Origin: Bacteroidales bacterium
Lineage (GTDB): Bacteria; Bacteroidota; Bacteroidia; Bacteroidales; VadinHA17
DNA length: 60,373 nt
Direction: 5' to 3'
NCBI GenBank assembly: GCA_003157015.1
Contig: PMIJ01000187.1
Coordinates: forward strand, 1 to 60,373
The position numbers and the translations under genes are program-made. Positions 1-8,886 of this stretch are shown here, piece after piece (the first letter of the stretch is position 1; each line of letters begins with the position of its first letter). Below the pieces are notes generated by a model. That model was not told the origin of the DNA. It made no database searches and was given only the letters and a program-made list of their open reading frames with translations.

Positions 1-558
1 GATGAAAATTTTCACCTTTTCTTTTTAGATTGTTTGTTTTAAATTAATACTGCTTATCTAAAATAATTAGCCACGAAAATATATAATCTATAAATACAAA
101 GCATCATTCGACTATCAGAAATATTAACACTATTGGCATTTTATTAACAATCAGTTCTTTTATAAAAATTACAATCTATAATATAATATTGACTATTAAT
201 GCATTATGTCGATTATTAATTGAATTTTATTCAGAAATAAATCTGCCTGTTTTTTGCCGTTCATATTTCGAATCATCATAATAAGCTCAATTATTTACAT
301 TTAAAAGCTTGTTTTTATTATTGAAATTCACATTCCACGTATTTTCAACAATCGTGCCATAATTAAGTCAGCTTAAAAAACGAACTTTATACAACTTTAT
401 TTTAGGAGCTTAAACGTTAACAAATCAGTTTTGTTCGATGAATTCTGCACTTTCGTAAATTTTGGACGATTGCTCTTATTCTCTTCAGTTAATAATCAAA
501 TTAATTTAAATTGCAGAGACAGATTTGAGACCTGTCTCTGCAAGTATTTTCCTGAATT
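1..558. other. AT-rich leader without a recognisable gene
   Basis: No gene is supported here. The stretch is strongly AT-rich with many in-frame stops on both strands. An open frame on the plus strand at 431-709 runs into the antisense of the arfB-like gene and has no recognisable motif, so it is not called. The only structure I see is the perfect inverted repeat at 511-543, listed separately. Confidence 0.6.
511..543 (-). terminator. Hairpin terminator downstream of the arfB-like gene
   Basis: A perfect 12-bp inverted repeat, TTGCAGAGACAG and CTGTCTCTGCAA, is separated by 9 nt. On the minus strand the stem is followed by a T/A-rich run. It lies 16 nt beyond the stop codon of the minus-strand release-factor-like gene, so an intrinsic terminator for that gene is the simplest reading. 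Confidence 0.6.
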
Positions 559-984
559 TTATTCTATTGACTCCCCCGAGTCTTTTCGCATTTTTTTAAT
601 TATTCCTCTGATGCGCTTACCTTCGAGCCTCTTGATTTTTGATGACAAGGTAGGTCTGGTCGATGTGCGCTTTTTTGGCATGGTCATAGCTTTTGATATA
701 AGGTTATAGAATTTTTCTGTTGCTTTCACCTTATTCATTAATTGCGTCCTTTCTGACTGTGATACAACTATTATTTCACTTTCTTTATTTATTTTGTTCT
801 TTAACTTGTTTAAAATAAGTTCTTTTTCATTTTCAGTAAAGGAGGAAGTCAAAAGCAGGTTAAACCTTAACTCTACTTTTGTATTGACTTTGTTTACATT
901 CTGGCCACCGGGTCCGCTACTTCTGGATGTCAGAAATATGAACTCATTCTCAAAATTCCGCCTTTTTAATTCTTCAGGATTCAT
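559..984 (-). CDS. arfB: Peptidyl-tRNA hydrolase ArfB-like (class I release factor domain)
   Basis: This is a 141-residue protein with the release-factor GGQ motif in an SSGPGGQNVNK context near residues 23-32 and a lysine/arginine-rich tail. Family knowledge: ArfB (YaeJ) enters ribosomes stalled on truncated mRNA with its basic tail and hydrolyses peptidyl-tRNA through GGQ. The size fits ArfB (about 140 residues) and is far below that of RF1/RF2, which also carry codon-recognition domains. I chose the ATG at 984; the frame also extends to a TTG at 993. It starts 16 nt after the EamA transporter stop, so the two are probably co-transcribed, and a hairpin follows it. Confidence 0.85.
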   Translation of the reverse strand: MNPEELKRRNFENEFIFLTSRSSGPGGQNVNKVNTKVELRFNLLLTSSFTENEKELILNKLKNKINKESEIIVVSQSERTQLMNKVKATEKFYNLISKAMTMPKKRTSTRPTLSSKIKRLEGKRIRGIIKKMRKDSGESIE

Positions 985-999
985 TATTTCCAAATTAGA

Positions 1000-1902
1000 C
1001 TAAAGAAAAAAGAGGGCAACACCGCCAACGCTTACAATAGCTCCTAATATTTCCGGAATTGTCACTTTCTGTTTGTAAATAATAACTGCAGGAATAATGA
1101 TGAATACCGGCACCAGTGCCATAATTGTTGATGCTATACCCGCTTCGGTATATTTTATTGCTATCAGTGAAAAAGACACGCCAAGGAACGGACCAAAAAA
1201 AGCACCCAAACCTGTCAGCAACATACCTGATCTGTTATGAATGGCATTTCTTACATTACTCCATCTTGCAAGTATAGTTACCAGTAAGACATATCCGAAA
1301 ATGCCAGCTATAATCCTGATTTGTGTAGCAGCAAAAGGATCATAGCTCTTCATGCCCAATTTGCTTAAAACAAGACCCAGTGCCTGCCCTACAGCACCAC
1401 CCAAGGCATACATAATTCCTTTAGGTGCCAGTTTCAATGATAATTTTTCATCTTTTGCAGAACGGCTGAATATTGCCATAGCTATTCCTGAAAATGTCAG
1501 GATCATTCCCAGAAAATGAAACAAACCCAATCGTTCGCCTAATATGAAAAAGCTGAAAAAGGCAGTAATGGGAGGGACCAAAGTCATTATCAGCATAGAA
1601 AACCTCGAGCCGATCATTGTATAAGATTTGAACAGGAACAGATCTCCGAATACAAATCCGACGAGTCCTGACAATGATAGCCAAATCCAGTTCTCCAGAC
1701 TGGCATCAACTGGTAATACAAAACCTCTTCTTATAAGATTGAAGACACTCAGGAATGCAAACCCTAAAATAAGCCTTATAATATTAACTGCAACAGATCC
1801 AATTTTGTGGCTGGCGTGCTCGAATGAAAGAGAAGTGACTGTCCAGAACAATGCAGTCAGAAGTGCGGCAAACTCACCCAGATGATTATTATAAAAAGTC
1901 AT
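1000..1902 (-). CDS. DMT-superfamily transporter with two EamA domains
   Basis: This 300-residue, almost wholly hydrophobic protein has about ten predicted membrane helices in two repeated halves, each resembling the EamA fold. The first half starts with GEFAALLTALFWTVTSLSFE and the second begins near residue 160 with a glycine-rich helix. EamA proteins are inner-membrane metabolite exporters or importers; the substrate cannot be read from sequence. The ATG at 1902 is the first in frame. The upstream 260 nt are A/C-rich repeat, and the arfB-like gene follows closely. Confidence 0.8.
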   Translation of the reverse strand: MTFYNNHLGEFAALLTALFWTVTSLSFEHASHKIGSVAVNIIRLILGFAFLSVFNLIRRGFVLPVDASLENWIWLSLSGLVGFVFGDLFLFKSYTMIGSRFSMLIMTLVPPITAFFSFFILGERLGLFHFLGMILTFSGIAMAIFSRSAKDEKLSLKLAPKGIMYALGGAVGQALGLVLSKLGMKSYDPFAATQIRIIAGIFGYVLLVTILARWSNVRNAIHNRSGMLLTGLGAFFGPFLGVSFSLIAIKYTEAGIASTIMALVPVFIIIPAVIIYKQKVTIPEILGAIVSVGGVALFFL

Positions 1903-1959
1903 TTTATTATCTGATAGTAGTAATTATCTTTAAAGGCCGTTAAAATTAAAAAACTAAAT

Positions 1960-2121
1960 CAATTAACAACAGAGGTCACAAATATTTTACACAAAAACCA
2001 CAAAAAAGTCCGCTCTTTTAAATATGGCTTGTGAGATGTTTTAGATAAGCCAATAGACCGTAGAAACAAATATTTCTTTGTGCACTTTGTGTCTTCTTTG
2101 TGTACTTTGTGGTTAATTTGA
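1960..2121. repeat. Inverted pair of ACACAAAG-type low-complexity repeats
   Basis: A/C-rich sequence at about 1960-2008 (AATTAACAACAGAGGTCACA and onward) recurs as its approximate reverse complement at about 2070-2121 (CTTTGTGTACTTTGTGGTTA). The two arms could fold into a long imperfect hairpin. The same T/G-rich unit recurs at 51530-51573, and diverged kin occur near 54870-54966 and 58058-58096, so this looks like a dispersed intergenic repeat family. Confidence 0.55.
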
Positions 2122-2167
2122 TTTCACCAAAAAGTCAAACGTTGCAAAGAATTTAAATATTAGAAAT

Positions 2168-2914
2168 ATGAACCTTGAAAAAAGAGATCATTTTATCAGG
2201 CAGTGGAATAAGTATTTCAATAATGCTGATCTTCCTATTACATTTTATTATACAGATTCTCCCGAAGAGACTGAAATTGTATCGTCTACCGGGAAATGGA
2301 ACTGCATTATCTGTCAGCTTCAAAAGGTAAGGGCAGGAGAGTCACTGGCCTTTAGCGCTGAGTCGGTGAAATGCGGTGGTGCAAAGCGTTACCTTGGATT
2401 TGCCGATACTATCCGTCCTAATTTTGAGTATTTTCTTTCATGTGGTATAGAAAATCAGATGGAGGGAGAAAGGTATATCCGCACTCCTCAGCTTGTACTG
2501 GATCTTATGAAAAAACAGAAAAAGTTGGACATCCACGGTAAATATATAGTTTTCAAAAGATGGGACATGCTTAAAGAAAATGATAATCCCGAGGTGACTA
2601 TCTTTTTTGCCACATCTGATATTCTTTCAGGACTCTTTACTCTTGCAAATTTTGATCAGTCAGAGCCTGACAGTACTATAACTCCATTTGCAGCAGGATG
2701 CGGATCATTAGTTTATTTCCCGTATTCCGAAAAAGATAACCAGAGGCCAAGAGCTGTCATTGGTATGTTTGATGTCTCCGCAAGACCCTGTGTGCAGGAG
2801 GGAGTTCTTACTTTTTCTGCGCCTATGATTAAGTTCACAAAGATGATCAGCTATATGGATGAAAGTTTTCTCATAACTGATTCGTGGAAAAAAGTTCAGA
2901 AGAGAATTAAGTAA
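2168..2914 (+). CDS. DUF169 domain-containing protein
   Basis: This 248-residue soluble protein matches the DUF169 pattern as I know it: an N-terminal LPITFYYTD-like segment, then a cysteine-containing core (NCIICQLQKVRAGE, then SVKCGGAKRYLGF), and a C-terminal region rich in GCGSLVYFP and IGMFDVSARP. DUF169 proteins are widespread in anaerobes and have no established biochemical role. The conserved cysteines and small hydrophobic core are visible, but no catalytic motif is. It stands alone, converging on the rhamnosidase gene across a GC-rich palindromic spacer. The start is the ATG shortly after the repeat region. Confidence 0.75.
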   Translation: MNLEKRDHFIRQWNKYFNNADLPITFYYTDSPEETEIVSSTGKWNCIICQLQKVRAGESLAFSAESVKCGGAKRYLGFADTIRPNFEYFLSCGIENQMEGERYIRTPQLVLDLMKKQKKLDIHGKYIVFKRWDMLKENDNPEVTIFFATSDILSGLFTLANFDQSEPDSTITPFAAGCGSLVYFPYSEKDNQRPRAVIGMFDVSARPCVQEGVLTFSAPMIKFTKMISYMDESFLITDSWKKVQKRIK

Positions 2915-2929
2915 TTTCTCTTAACTCAA

Positions 2930-3033
2930 CAATTAAGTCCCCTTTCAGGGAGGGCCGAGCGTTAAGAAACAGCCCGAGGGGTTGTTTTAGCGAAGGAGCC
3001 TGTCTGCCGCGATGGACGCGAAGCGTCCAGGGG
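2930..3033. repeat. GC-rich palindromic intergenic element between convergent genes
   Basis: The spacer between the convergent DUF169 and GH78 genes is much more GC-rich than its surroundings. It contains the short hairpin GGACGC-GAA-GCGTCC (3014-3028) plus C-run and G-run stretches that could pair. It resembles the other CCCC/GGGG elements between genes in this window (7296-7384, 8717-8815, 51370-51410, 58825-58895). It may also act as a bidirectional terminator. Confidence 0.45.
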
Positions 3034-3034
3034 G

Positions 3035-5767
3035 CTATTCTATAATCTCAAAAACATAATCGCCCGAACCAGCCTGCATTGAGAGATTTTTATCGGCAGC
3101 CTTGATATCTTTCAGATAAACATTCTGCGATAATGGTTTTCCGCTTTCAGTTACTTTCTCCTGAGTAGTAGCAGGAAGAATAATCGTTGCTATCGTATTT
3201 ACCGGTATGCTGACCTTTACAATTACTTTTCCGTCCTTTTTTTCCCAACCTGAAGAAATTGTACCATAGGAACTCTCAAATGAGGCTTTTGAATATTCTA
3301 GTTTTAGTGTCGGATGAGGTTGAATAACAATATGTTTATAACCAGGTCCCTTTGTCTCTATCCCTGCAGATACCCTGTACATCCAGTCACCGATAGCACC
3401 ATAGGCATAATGATTGAATGAGTTCATACCCGGATCCTGGAAAGTACTGTCGGTCTTTTCACCGTCCCATCGTTCCCATATTGTAGTAGCTCCCATTTTT
3501 ACTGGATAGAGCCATGAAGGATAAGATTCCTGAAGTAACAGATCATAAGCAGTTTCGGTATAACCATTGTCGGATAAAACATGGCAAAGATAAGGTGTTC
3601 CGAGAAAACCTGTAGAAAGGTGATTATCCCTGCTCTTTATATCACTGGCTAAAAACTCTGCGGCTTTACTGCGAAGTCCTTCGGGCAGCAGATTAAATTT
3701 GAGAGCAAGCACATAAGATGTCTGTGAATTGGTTCCGACTCTACCGGCTTTAGTGACGTATTCATTAATAAACACTTCTTTGATCCTGTTGAATAGATCT
3801 GAATAAATTTTTGCATCATCTGTTTTTCCAAGAGCTTTTGCAGCTTCCGAAAGAATACTGGTGGAATATGCATAAAAGGCAGTAGCAATAAAGTCGTGTT
3901 CAGTATAACCATCAGGTTCATTATGATTATTTACAGGAGGATGATAGAACAACCAGTCTCCATATTTGCTCCCACCTTTCCATATATAACTTTCTCCCGC
4001 TTTTTTTCTGATATATTCTACCCATGCTTTCATACTTGCATACTGATTCTCAAGGAATTTTTTGTCACCATATACCGTATACATGGTCCAAGGCGCAATT
4101 ACTGCAACATCACCCCAGCCGGCCGAAGGCTGAGCAGATGTGGCACTCTGTTTGTTCAGGATATCAGGTATTACATCAGGCACTTCGCCACCTTGCTTCT
4201 GATCGGCAGCTATGTCTTTTAACCACTTTGTAAAAAATGATGAAACATTGAGATTAAATGCTGCTGTTCTGCAAAATGCCTGAGCATCCCCGGTCCATCC
4301 CAGACGTTCGTCTCTCTGAGGACAATCAGTGGGAACATCAACAAAATTCCCTTTTTGACCCCATTGTATATTGTGTTGTAATTGATTTATAAGTTTATTT
4401 GAACACTCAAAGCTTCCTGTAACCGGCATGTCAGAATGGACAACCACTCCTGTCAGATTATCTGTGGTCAGCTCACCGGGAAATCCTGTGACTTCTACAA
4501 ACCTGAATCCCATGAACGTAAATCTTGGTTCATAAATCTCTTCACCTGTTCCGGCAAGTGTATATGTCAGCTCACATTTGGCAGCACGGAGATTAGTTGT
4601 ATAAAATTCCCCGAATTTATCCAGTACTTCCGCATGACGCAAAGTAACAACAGTGCCTTTATTTCCTGATACCTTCAACCTTAACCATCCTACCATGTTC
4701 TGGCCCATATCCACAATCAGTTTACCTTTAGGAGTCCTAAATATTTTAACTGGTTTTATTTCCTGGATCTTTCTTACCGGTGATCCTTCAGAAGCTATCA
4801 GGTTGTCATTTTTATAACTGCTAATGTTTACATTTTGCCAGTTCTTATCATTATATCCCGGCTTGCTCCATCCCGTCAGATTTCTTGTAGCATCGAATGT
4901 TTCACCGTTATAAATATCGTTCATCCTTATGGCACCTTCACTAGAAGCTTTCCAGGTTTCATCGGTTGTTACTAATGATTCGGAACCGTCTGTATAAATG
5001 ATTTTTAATTGCAAAAGGAGTCCAAGTTTCTTGCCATAGACTGCCCAGTTATTTCCCCAGGCAAGTGTTCCCCTGTACCAGCCGTCACCAAGAAGAGCTC
5101 CGATAGCATTAGTTCCTTTTAGAAGCATATCTATTACATCATAAACCTGGTATTGAAGTCTTTTTCCGTAAGATGTCCATCCCGGTGTAAGCACCTGGTC
5201 ACCAACTTTTTTCCCATTAAGCTGAATTTCATAAAAGCCATGTGAAGTCACGTAAATTCTTGCACTGGCAACTGTTTTTGTCAACTCGAATTCCTTTCTG
5301 AATTGCGGTGACGGAGAATATCTCAGGGTATCACCTCCCAATTCTATCCATTTAGCTTTCCATTCAGAAGGAGACAGAAGTCCCATTTCGAAAAAGGCAG
5401 GGGTACTCCATTTTGATTCCTTTCCTTTATTATCCCATATTTTTACCTGCCAGAAATATCTTTGTCCCGATTTAAGGTCTGAACCTTTGTATAACTGAAG
5501 TAGCGATTCATCAGATTCTACCTTACCTGATTGCCAGACTATTTTAGACGTTGAAAATTTTTCATCAGAAGCAACTTTTATAGAATAAGCAGTCTGCATA
5601 ATATTATTTCCCTTTTCAAATATTTTCCACGAAAAACCGGGTTTCTTATTGTCGATACCCATCGGATTTATTTTATGATCCAAAGTCAGTTCCTTTAAGG
5701 AAAGATCCTGCGCAGCGGCGATTGCGAAAAGAGAAAGAAAAACCAATATAAGTTTGAATGATTTCAT
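3035..5767 (-). CDS. Secreted alpha-L-rhamnosidase, GH78
   Basis: This 910-residue protein begins with a signal peptide (about residues 1-19, ending AIAAAQ). An N-terminal beta-sandwich domain opens with LDHKINPMGIDNKKPGFSWK. The central (alpha/alpha)6 catalytic domain carries the GH78 hallmark DVPTDCPQRDERLGWTGDAQ (about residues 476-495) and WERWDG near residue 760. A C-terminal beta domain follows. Family role: hydrolysis of terminal alpha-L-rhamnosyl residues from pectin-like or glycosylated compounds, here outside the cytoplasm. It is divergently arranged with the rhamnose uptake and catabolism genes, which supplies the pathway logic. No SusC/SusD pair accompanies it, so this is not a full polysaccharide utilisation locus. 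Confidence 0.92.
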   Translation of the reverse strand: MKSFKLILVFLSLFAIAAAQDLSLKELTLDHKINPMGIDNKKPGFSWKIFEKGNNIMQTAYSIKVASDEKFSTSKIVWQSGKVESDESLLQLYKGSDLKSGQRYFWQVKIWDNKGKESKWSTPAFFEMGLLSPSEWKAKWIELGGDTLRYSPSPQFRKEFELTKTVASARIYVTSHGFYEIQLNGKKVGDQVLTPGWTSYGKRLQYQVYDVIDMLLKGTNAIGALLGDGWYRGTLAWGNNWAVYGKKLGLLLQLKIIYTDGSESLVTTDETWKASSEGAIRMNDIYNGETFDATRNLTGWSKPGYNDKNWQNVNISSYKNDNLIASEGSPVRKIQEIKPVKIFRTPKGKLIVDMGQNMVGWLRLKVSGNKGTVVTLRHAEVLDKFGEFYTTNLRAAKCELTYTLAGTGEEIYEPRFTFMGFRFVEVTGFPGELTTDNLTGVVVHSDMPVTGSFECSNKLINQLQHNIQWGQKGNFVDVPTDCPQRDERLGWTGDAQAFCRTAAFNLNVSSFFTKWLKDIAADQKQGGEVPDVIPDILNKQSATSAQPSAGWGDVAVIAPWTMYTVYGDKKFLENQYASMKAWVEYIRKKAGESYIWKGGSKYGDWLFYHPPVNNHNEPDGYTEHDFIATAFYAYSTSILSEAAKALGKTDDAKIYSDLFNRIKEVFINEYVTKAGRVGTNSQTSYVLALKFNLLPEGLRSKAAEFLASDIKSRDNHLSTGFLGTPYLCHVLSDNGYTETAYDLLLQESYPSWLYPVKMGATTIWERWDGEKTDSTFQDPGMNSFNHYAYGAIGDWMYRVSAGIETKGPGYKHIVIQPHPTLKLEYSKASFESSYGTISSGWEKKDGKVIVKVSIPVNTIATIILPATTQEKVTESGKPLSQNVYLKDIKAADKNLSMQAGSGDYVFEIIE

Positions 5768-5893
5768 AGTATAGGAATATTTGGTAATTTAGATCAAGGT
5801 TATGAAAAATTGTCTGAATAAAAAATACCATTGTAGTCTTTTTCGTGGCTGAAAGTTTATAAATTGCAGATCACTCTTATTAAAAGAATTATC
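5768..5893. promoter_or_regulatory. Divergent promoter region between rhamnosidase and rhaT
   Basis: This 126-bp AT-rich spacer separates the divergent rhamnosidase and rhaT genes and must hold both promoters. A weak match to the Bacteroidota -7 element (TAACCTTG) reads toward the rhamnosidase. I see no clear palindromic operator. Confidence 0.4.
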
Positions 5894-6922
5894 ATGAATC
5901 CATTGGCAGGTATTCTTCTGATAGCACTGGGAAGCATTGGTGCGGCAAGCTTTTATGTTCCGTTTAAGAAAGTCAAAATATGGGCATGGGAATCATATTG
6001 GATAACTCAGGGAATAGCTGCATGGATAATAGCACCTATGCTATTTGCATTAGTTTTTGTTCCAAAAGGAGAATTGATGCCGATAATTCATGAAGCCCCG
6101 TCTTCTGCAAAAATGATGGCAATATTTTTTGGAGCCCTCTGGGGTTTTGGAGGACTTACATTTGGTCTAAGCATCCGATATCTTGGTGTAGCATTGGGTC
6201 AAAGCATTGCATTAGGTCTCTGCGCAGCTTTCGGAACCTTAATTCCCCCGGTGATAGCAGGCGATAACCTCTTTTCTACCACCGCAGGAATCCTTACTAT
6301 CGTAGGGGTATCAATTACAGTCGTCGGCATTGCTGTTATTGGTTATGCAGGGTCATTAAAAAGCAAAGAAATGACAGAAGAGGAAAAAAGAGCAGCAGTT
6401 AAAGAGTTTGCCCTGAAAAAAGGTATTTTTATTGCTGTCTTCGCAGGTATTATGAGCGCATGTTTTAATTTTGGATTCGAATCAGCCAAACCAATAGAAA
6501 CTGTTGCACTGGCTCATGGGACAAATCCTCTTTTCCAAAAAAACCCCTCTCTGATATTTATCCTCTTTGGCGGTTTTATTACAAATCTTGTTTATTGCGG
6601 TTATCTGAATATTAAAAATAAAACCTACAGGGACTATTTTTCAGTCTCCGGCAGAGTACTGCTGAATAATCTGCTATTTACATTTCTGGCCGGTTTTCTA
6701 TGGTTCCTTCAGTTTCATTTTTTCGGAATGGGATCAAGCAAACTTCCTCACGGAATGGCGGTTTTTGGCTGGAGCATCCTCATGGCACTCAACATCGCAA
6801 TAAGCAATATCTGGGGTATCTTGCTGAACGAATGGAAGGGAGCCAAGAGAAAAACACTGGCTGTGCTATCTGTCGGAATTATTATTCTTATACTGTCAAC
6901 GTTTGTTGTTAAATTAGGTTAG
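5894..6922 (+). CDS. rhaT: L-rhamnose:H+ symporter RhaT
   Basis: This 342-residue protein has about ten hydrophobic segments. It resembles RhaT in its N-terminus (MNPLAGILLIALGSIGAASF), the VKIWAWESYW segment and the ISNIWGILLNEWKGA segment near the C-terminus. RhaT imports L-rhamnose with a proton across the inner membrane. The open frame extends to a TTG at 5864, but the ATG at 5894 gives the family N-terminus and is preferred. It is followed 4 nt later by rhaM, so the two should be co-translated. Confidence 0.9.
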   Translation: MNPLAGILLIALGSIGAASFYVPFKKVKIWAWESYWITQGIAAWIIAPMLFALVFVPKGELMPIIHEAPSSAKMMAIFFGALWGFGGLTFGLSIRYLGVALGQSIALGLCAAFGTLIPPVIAGDNLFSTTAGILTIVGVSITVVGIAVIGYAGSLKSKEMTEEEKRAAVKEFALKKGIFIAVFAGIMSACFNFGFESAKPIETVALAHGTNPLFQKNPSLIFILFGGFITNLVYCGYLNIKNKTYRDYFSVSGRVLLNNLLFTFLAGFLWFLQFHFFGMGSSKLPHGMAVFGWSILMALNIAISNIWGILLNEWKGAKRKTLAVLSVGIIILILSTFVVKLG

Positions 6923-6926
6923 AAAA

Positions 6927-7247
6927 ATGGAGACAAAAAGATTTGGCTTTAAAATGAAAATGCTTCCGGGTTTTAAGGAAGAATACAAAAGACGCCATAG
7001 CGAAATATGGCCCGAACTGAAGCGTTTGTTAAAAAATGAAGGCATTGGGAACTATTCAATTTTCCTCGATGAAGAAACAAATACACTTTTTGCTTATCAG
7101 GAACAATCAGGAATAAGCTCTTCACAGGATCTCGGAGATACTGAAATTGTAATGAAGTGGTGGAAATTTATGGCAGATATTATGGAAACAAATCCTGATA
7201 ATTCTCCGGTCACAATTCCTCTTGAACAGGTGTTTTATATGGAATAA
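6927..7247 (+). CDS. rhaM: L-rhamnose mutarotase
   Basis: The 106-residue length is typical of RhaM. It has the family pattern: an FKMKMLPGFKEEYKRRHSEIWPEL segment carrying the presumed catalytic histidine, then a WW pair in MKWWKFMADIM. It interconverts the alpha and beta anomers of L-rhamnose so that the isomerase receives its preferred anomer. It lies directly behind rhaT and ahead of the isomerase, separated from the latter by a palindromic repeat. Confidence 0.92.
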   Translation: METKRFGFKMKMLPGFKEEYKRRHSEIWPELKRLLKNEGIGNYSIFLDEETNTLFAYQEQSGISSSQDLGDTEIVMKWWKFMADIMETNPDNSPVTIPLEQVFYME

Positions 7248-7295
7248 GCGGTTAATATAAAGATTAAAACATTAAATGAAAATGTCCCCATGGCT

Positions 7296-7384
7296 CAAAA
7301 ATCAATTTATTTACCCCAACCTCAAGGGGAGTAAATTGATTTTCTTCGCTCCCCTTGGGGACGGGGTAAACGAAGAAAATCAAT
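7296..7384. repeat. 89-bp dispersed palindromic repeat, copy 1
   Basis: The element reads AAAATCAATTT, CCCC-rich, GGGGAGTAAATTGATTTTC, CCCCTTGGGG, GGGGTAAACGAAGAAAATCA. A near-identical copy in the opposite orientation is at 26647-26737. Internal CCCC/GGGG pairs and ATCAATTT/AAATTGAT pairs let each copy fold into hairpins. It sits between rhaM and rhaA, so a processed or attenuated transcript is possible. There is no open frame and no transposase. Confidence 0.75.
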
Positions 7385-7409
7385 AAAAAAAAGTTAAAAA
7401 CTATAACTT

Positions 7410-8675
7410 ATGAAAAAGGAAATCATTGAAAAAACGTATCAGCTGGCTAAGGAACAATATGCCGAACTGGGAGTTGACACCGATAAGGTTATCTCTGAAA
7501 TGGACAAGATAGTTATCAGTTTGCATTGCTGGCAAACTGATGATGTTGGAGGCTTTGAAAAGCCCGGATCTGTACTTGGAGGAGGAGGCATTCAGGCAAC
7601 CGGTAACTTTCCCGGGAAAGCAAAAACAATTGAACAGATGAGATCTGATCTTGATAAGGTGATGTCTCTTCTTCCCGGAAAACTAAGATTAAATCTGCAC
7701 GCAATATACGGGGAGTTCGGCGGCAAGATGATTGATCGCGACCAGATAGAGCCAAAACATTTTCAGGGCTGGATAGACTGGGCAAAAAAAAGAGGCATTG
7801 GACTTGATTTCAACTGTACCTGTTTTTCTCATCCTCTTGCAGATGAAGGCTTTACTCTTTCCAGCAAGAATGAAAAGGTAAGAAAATTCTGGGTCGAACA
7901 TACCAAACGGTGCAGGGCCATTGCTGCTGAAATGGGCAAACAACTTGGCACTCCTTCCGTACATAATATCTGGATACCTGATGGAATGAAGGATATTCCG
8001 GTTGACAGGAATACGCTTCGAAAACTGCTTAAAAAATCGCTGGATGAGATATTTGCAGTAAAATACCCTAAAGAATATCTGAAAGATTCTGTAGAAAGCA
8101 AATTATTCGGGATCGGCTCTGAAGCGATGGTTGTAGGGTCACATGACTTCTATCTGGGTTACGCAATTAAAAACAACATTCTCATAACCCTTGATAACGG
8201 TCATTTTCATCCGACAGAACAGGTAGGGGATAAAATTTCTGCCATTTTGAACTTCGTTGATGAGCTTCTCCTTCATCTGACCCGTGGTGTTCGCTGGGAC
8301 AGTGATCATGTACTTACCTTTAACGATGAGCTCTTACTGATTACTCAGGAAATTGTCAGATCTAAAGCGCTGAACAGGGTTAACATTGGGCTGGATTTCT
8401 TTGATGCTAGCCTCAACCGGATAGGAGCCTACGTTATTGGAACGCGATCTGCTCAAATGGCATTTATGTATGCTCTTCTTGAACCTTTTAATACTCTTCT
8501 GAAGTACGAGGAAGAAGGAAAAAACTTTGAACGACTCGCATTTCTTGAACTTCTGAAAACAATGCCGTTTGGAGCAGTATATGATTACTATTGCATGAAA
8601 AATGAAGTGCCTGCGGGACGGGAATACATTGAAGATATAGTGAAGTACGAAAATGAAGTGCTTCGAAAAAGATAA
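7410..8675 (+). CDS. rhaA: L-rhamnose isomerase
   Basis: This 421-residue protein matches RhaA throughout: ISLHCWQTDDVGGFE near residue 37, LNLHAIYGEFGG (about residue 95), a metal-site segment LDNGHFHPTEQVGDK (about residues 261-275), RGVRWDSDHV, and the C-terminal LKTMPFGAVYDYYC. It converts L-rhamnose to L-rhamnulose in the cytoplasm using a divalent metal. The length fits the family (about 420). It follows rhaT-rhaM and precedes a sugar kinase, giving the first two steps of phosphorylative rhamnose breakdown. Confidence 0.95.
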   Translation: MKKEIIEKTYQLAKEQYAELGVDTDKVISEMDKIVISLHCWQTDDVGGFEKPGSVLGGGGIQATGNFPGKAKTIEQMRSDLDKVMSLLPGKLRLNLHAIYGEFGGKMIDRDQIEPKHFQGWIDWAKKRGIGLDFNCTCFSHPLADEGFTLSSKNEKVRKFWVEHTKRCRAIAAEMGKQLGTPSVHNIWIPDGMKDIPVDRNTLRKLLKKSLDEIFAVKYPKEYLKDSVESKLFGIGSEAMVVGSHDFYLGYAIKNNILITLDNGHFHPTEQVGDKISAILNFVDELLLHLTRGVRWDSDHVLTFNDELLLITQEIVRSKALNRVNIGLDFFDASLNRIGAYVIGTRSAQMAFMYALLEPFNTLLKYEEEGKNFERLAFLELLKTMPFGAVYDYYCMKNEVPAGREYIEDIVKYENEVLRKR

Positions 8676-8716
8676 TAATTCAATTTAAGGAATAGAATAT
8701 TTTACTGTTATTAATC

Positions 8717-8815
8717 ATTTATTACCCCCTTTTGTTTTCATAAAGAGGAAAATGATTCATTCCTTTCCCTTTGGAGGAAGTCCCGATAGCTATCGGGAGG
8801 GAAGGGGGTTAATTT
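8717..8815. repeat. Palindromic intergenic element with perfect 18-bp core
   Basis: The core TCCCGATAGCTATCGGGA (8781-8798) is a perfect palindrome. It is flanked by ACCCCCTTTT at the left and GAAGGGGGTTAAT at the right, so the whole element can fold into a long hairpin. It lies between rhaA and the kinase and resembles REP-like elements rather than an operator. It could reduce read-through to the kinase. Confidence 0.6.
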
Positions 8816-8848
8816 GATATAAAAGTGAAGAAATATTCGACTCATAGT

Positions 8849-8865
8849 AAGTCTTACTAAGACTT
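8849..8865. promoter_or_regulatory. 17-bp palindrome upstream of the sugar kinase
   Basis: AAGTCTTACTAAGACTT is an 8-bp perfect inverted repeat around one central base. It lies 21 nt before the kinase ATG. Size and position suit an operator. A regulator gene is not present beside it, so the binding factor is unknown, and it could also be part of the preceding repeat element. Confidence 0.35.
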
Positions 8866-8886
8866 TTCGGGCAAAATATTTTAAAA

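Noticed and set aside
431..709. 92-codon plus-strand frame
   Set aside because: It overlaps the arfB-like gene in antisense, crosses a terminator hairpin and has no recognisable motif.
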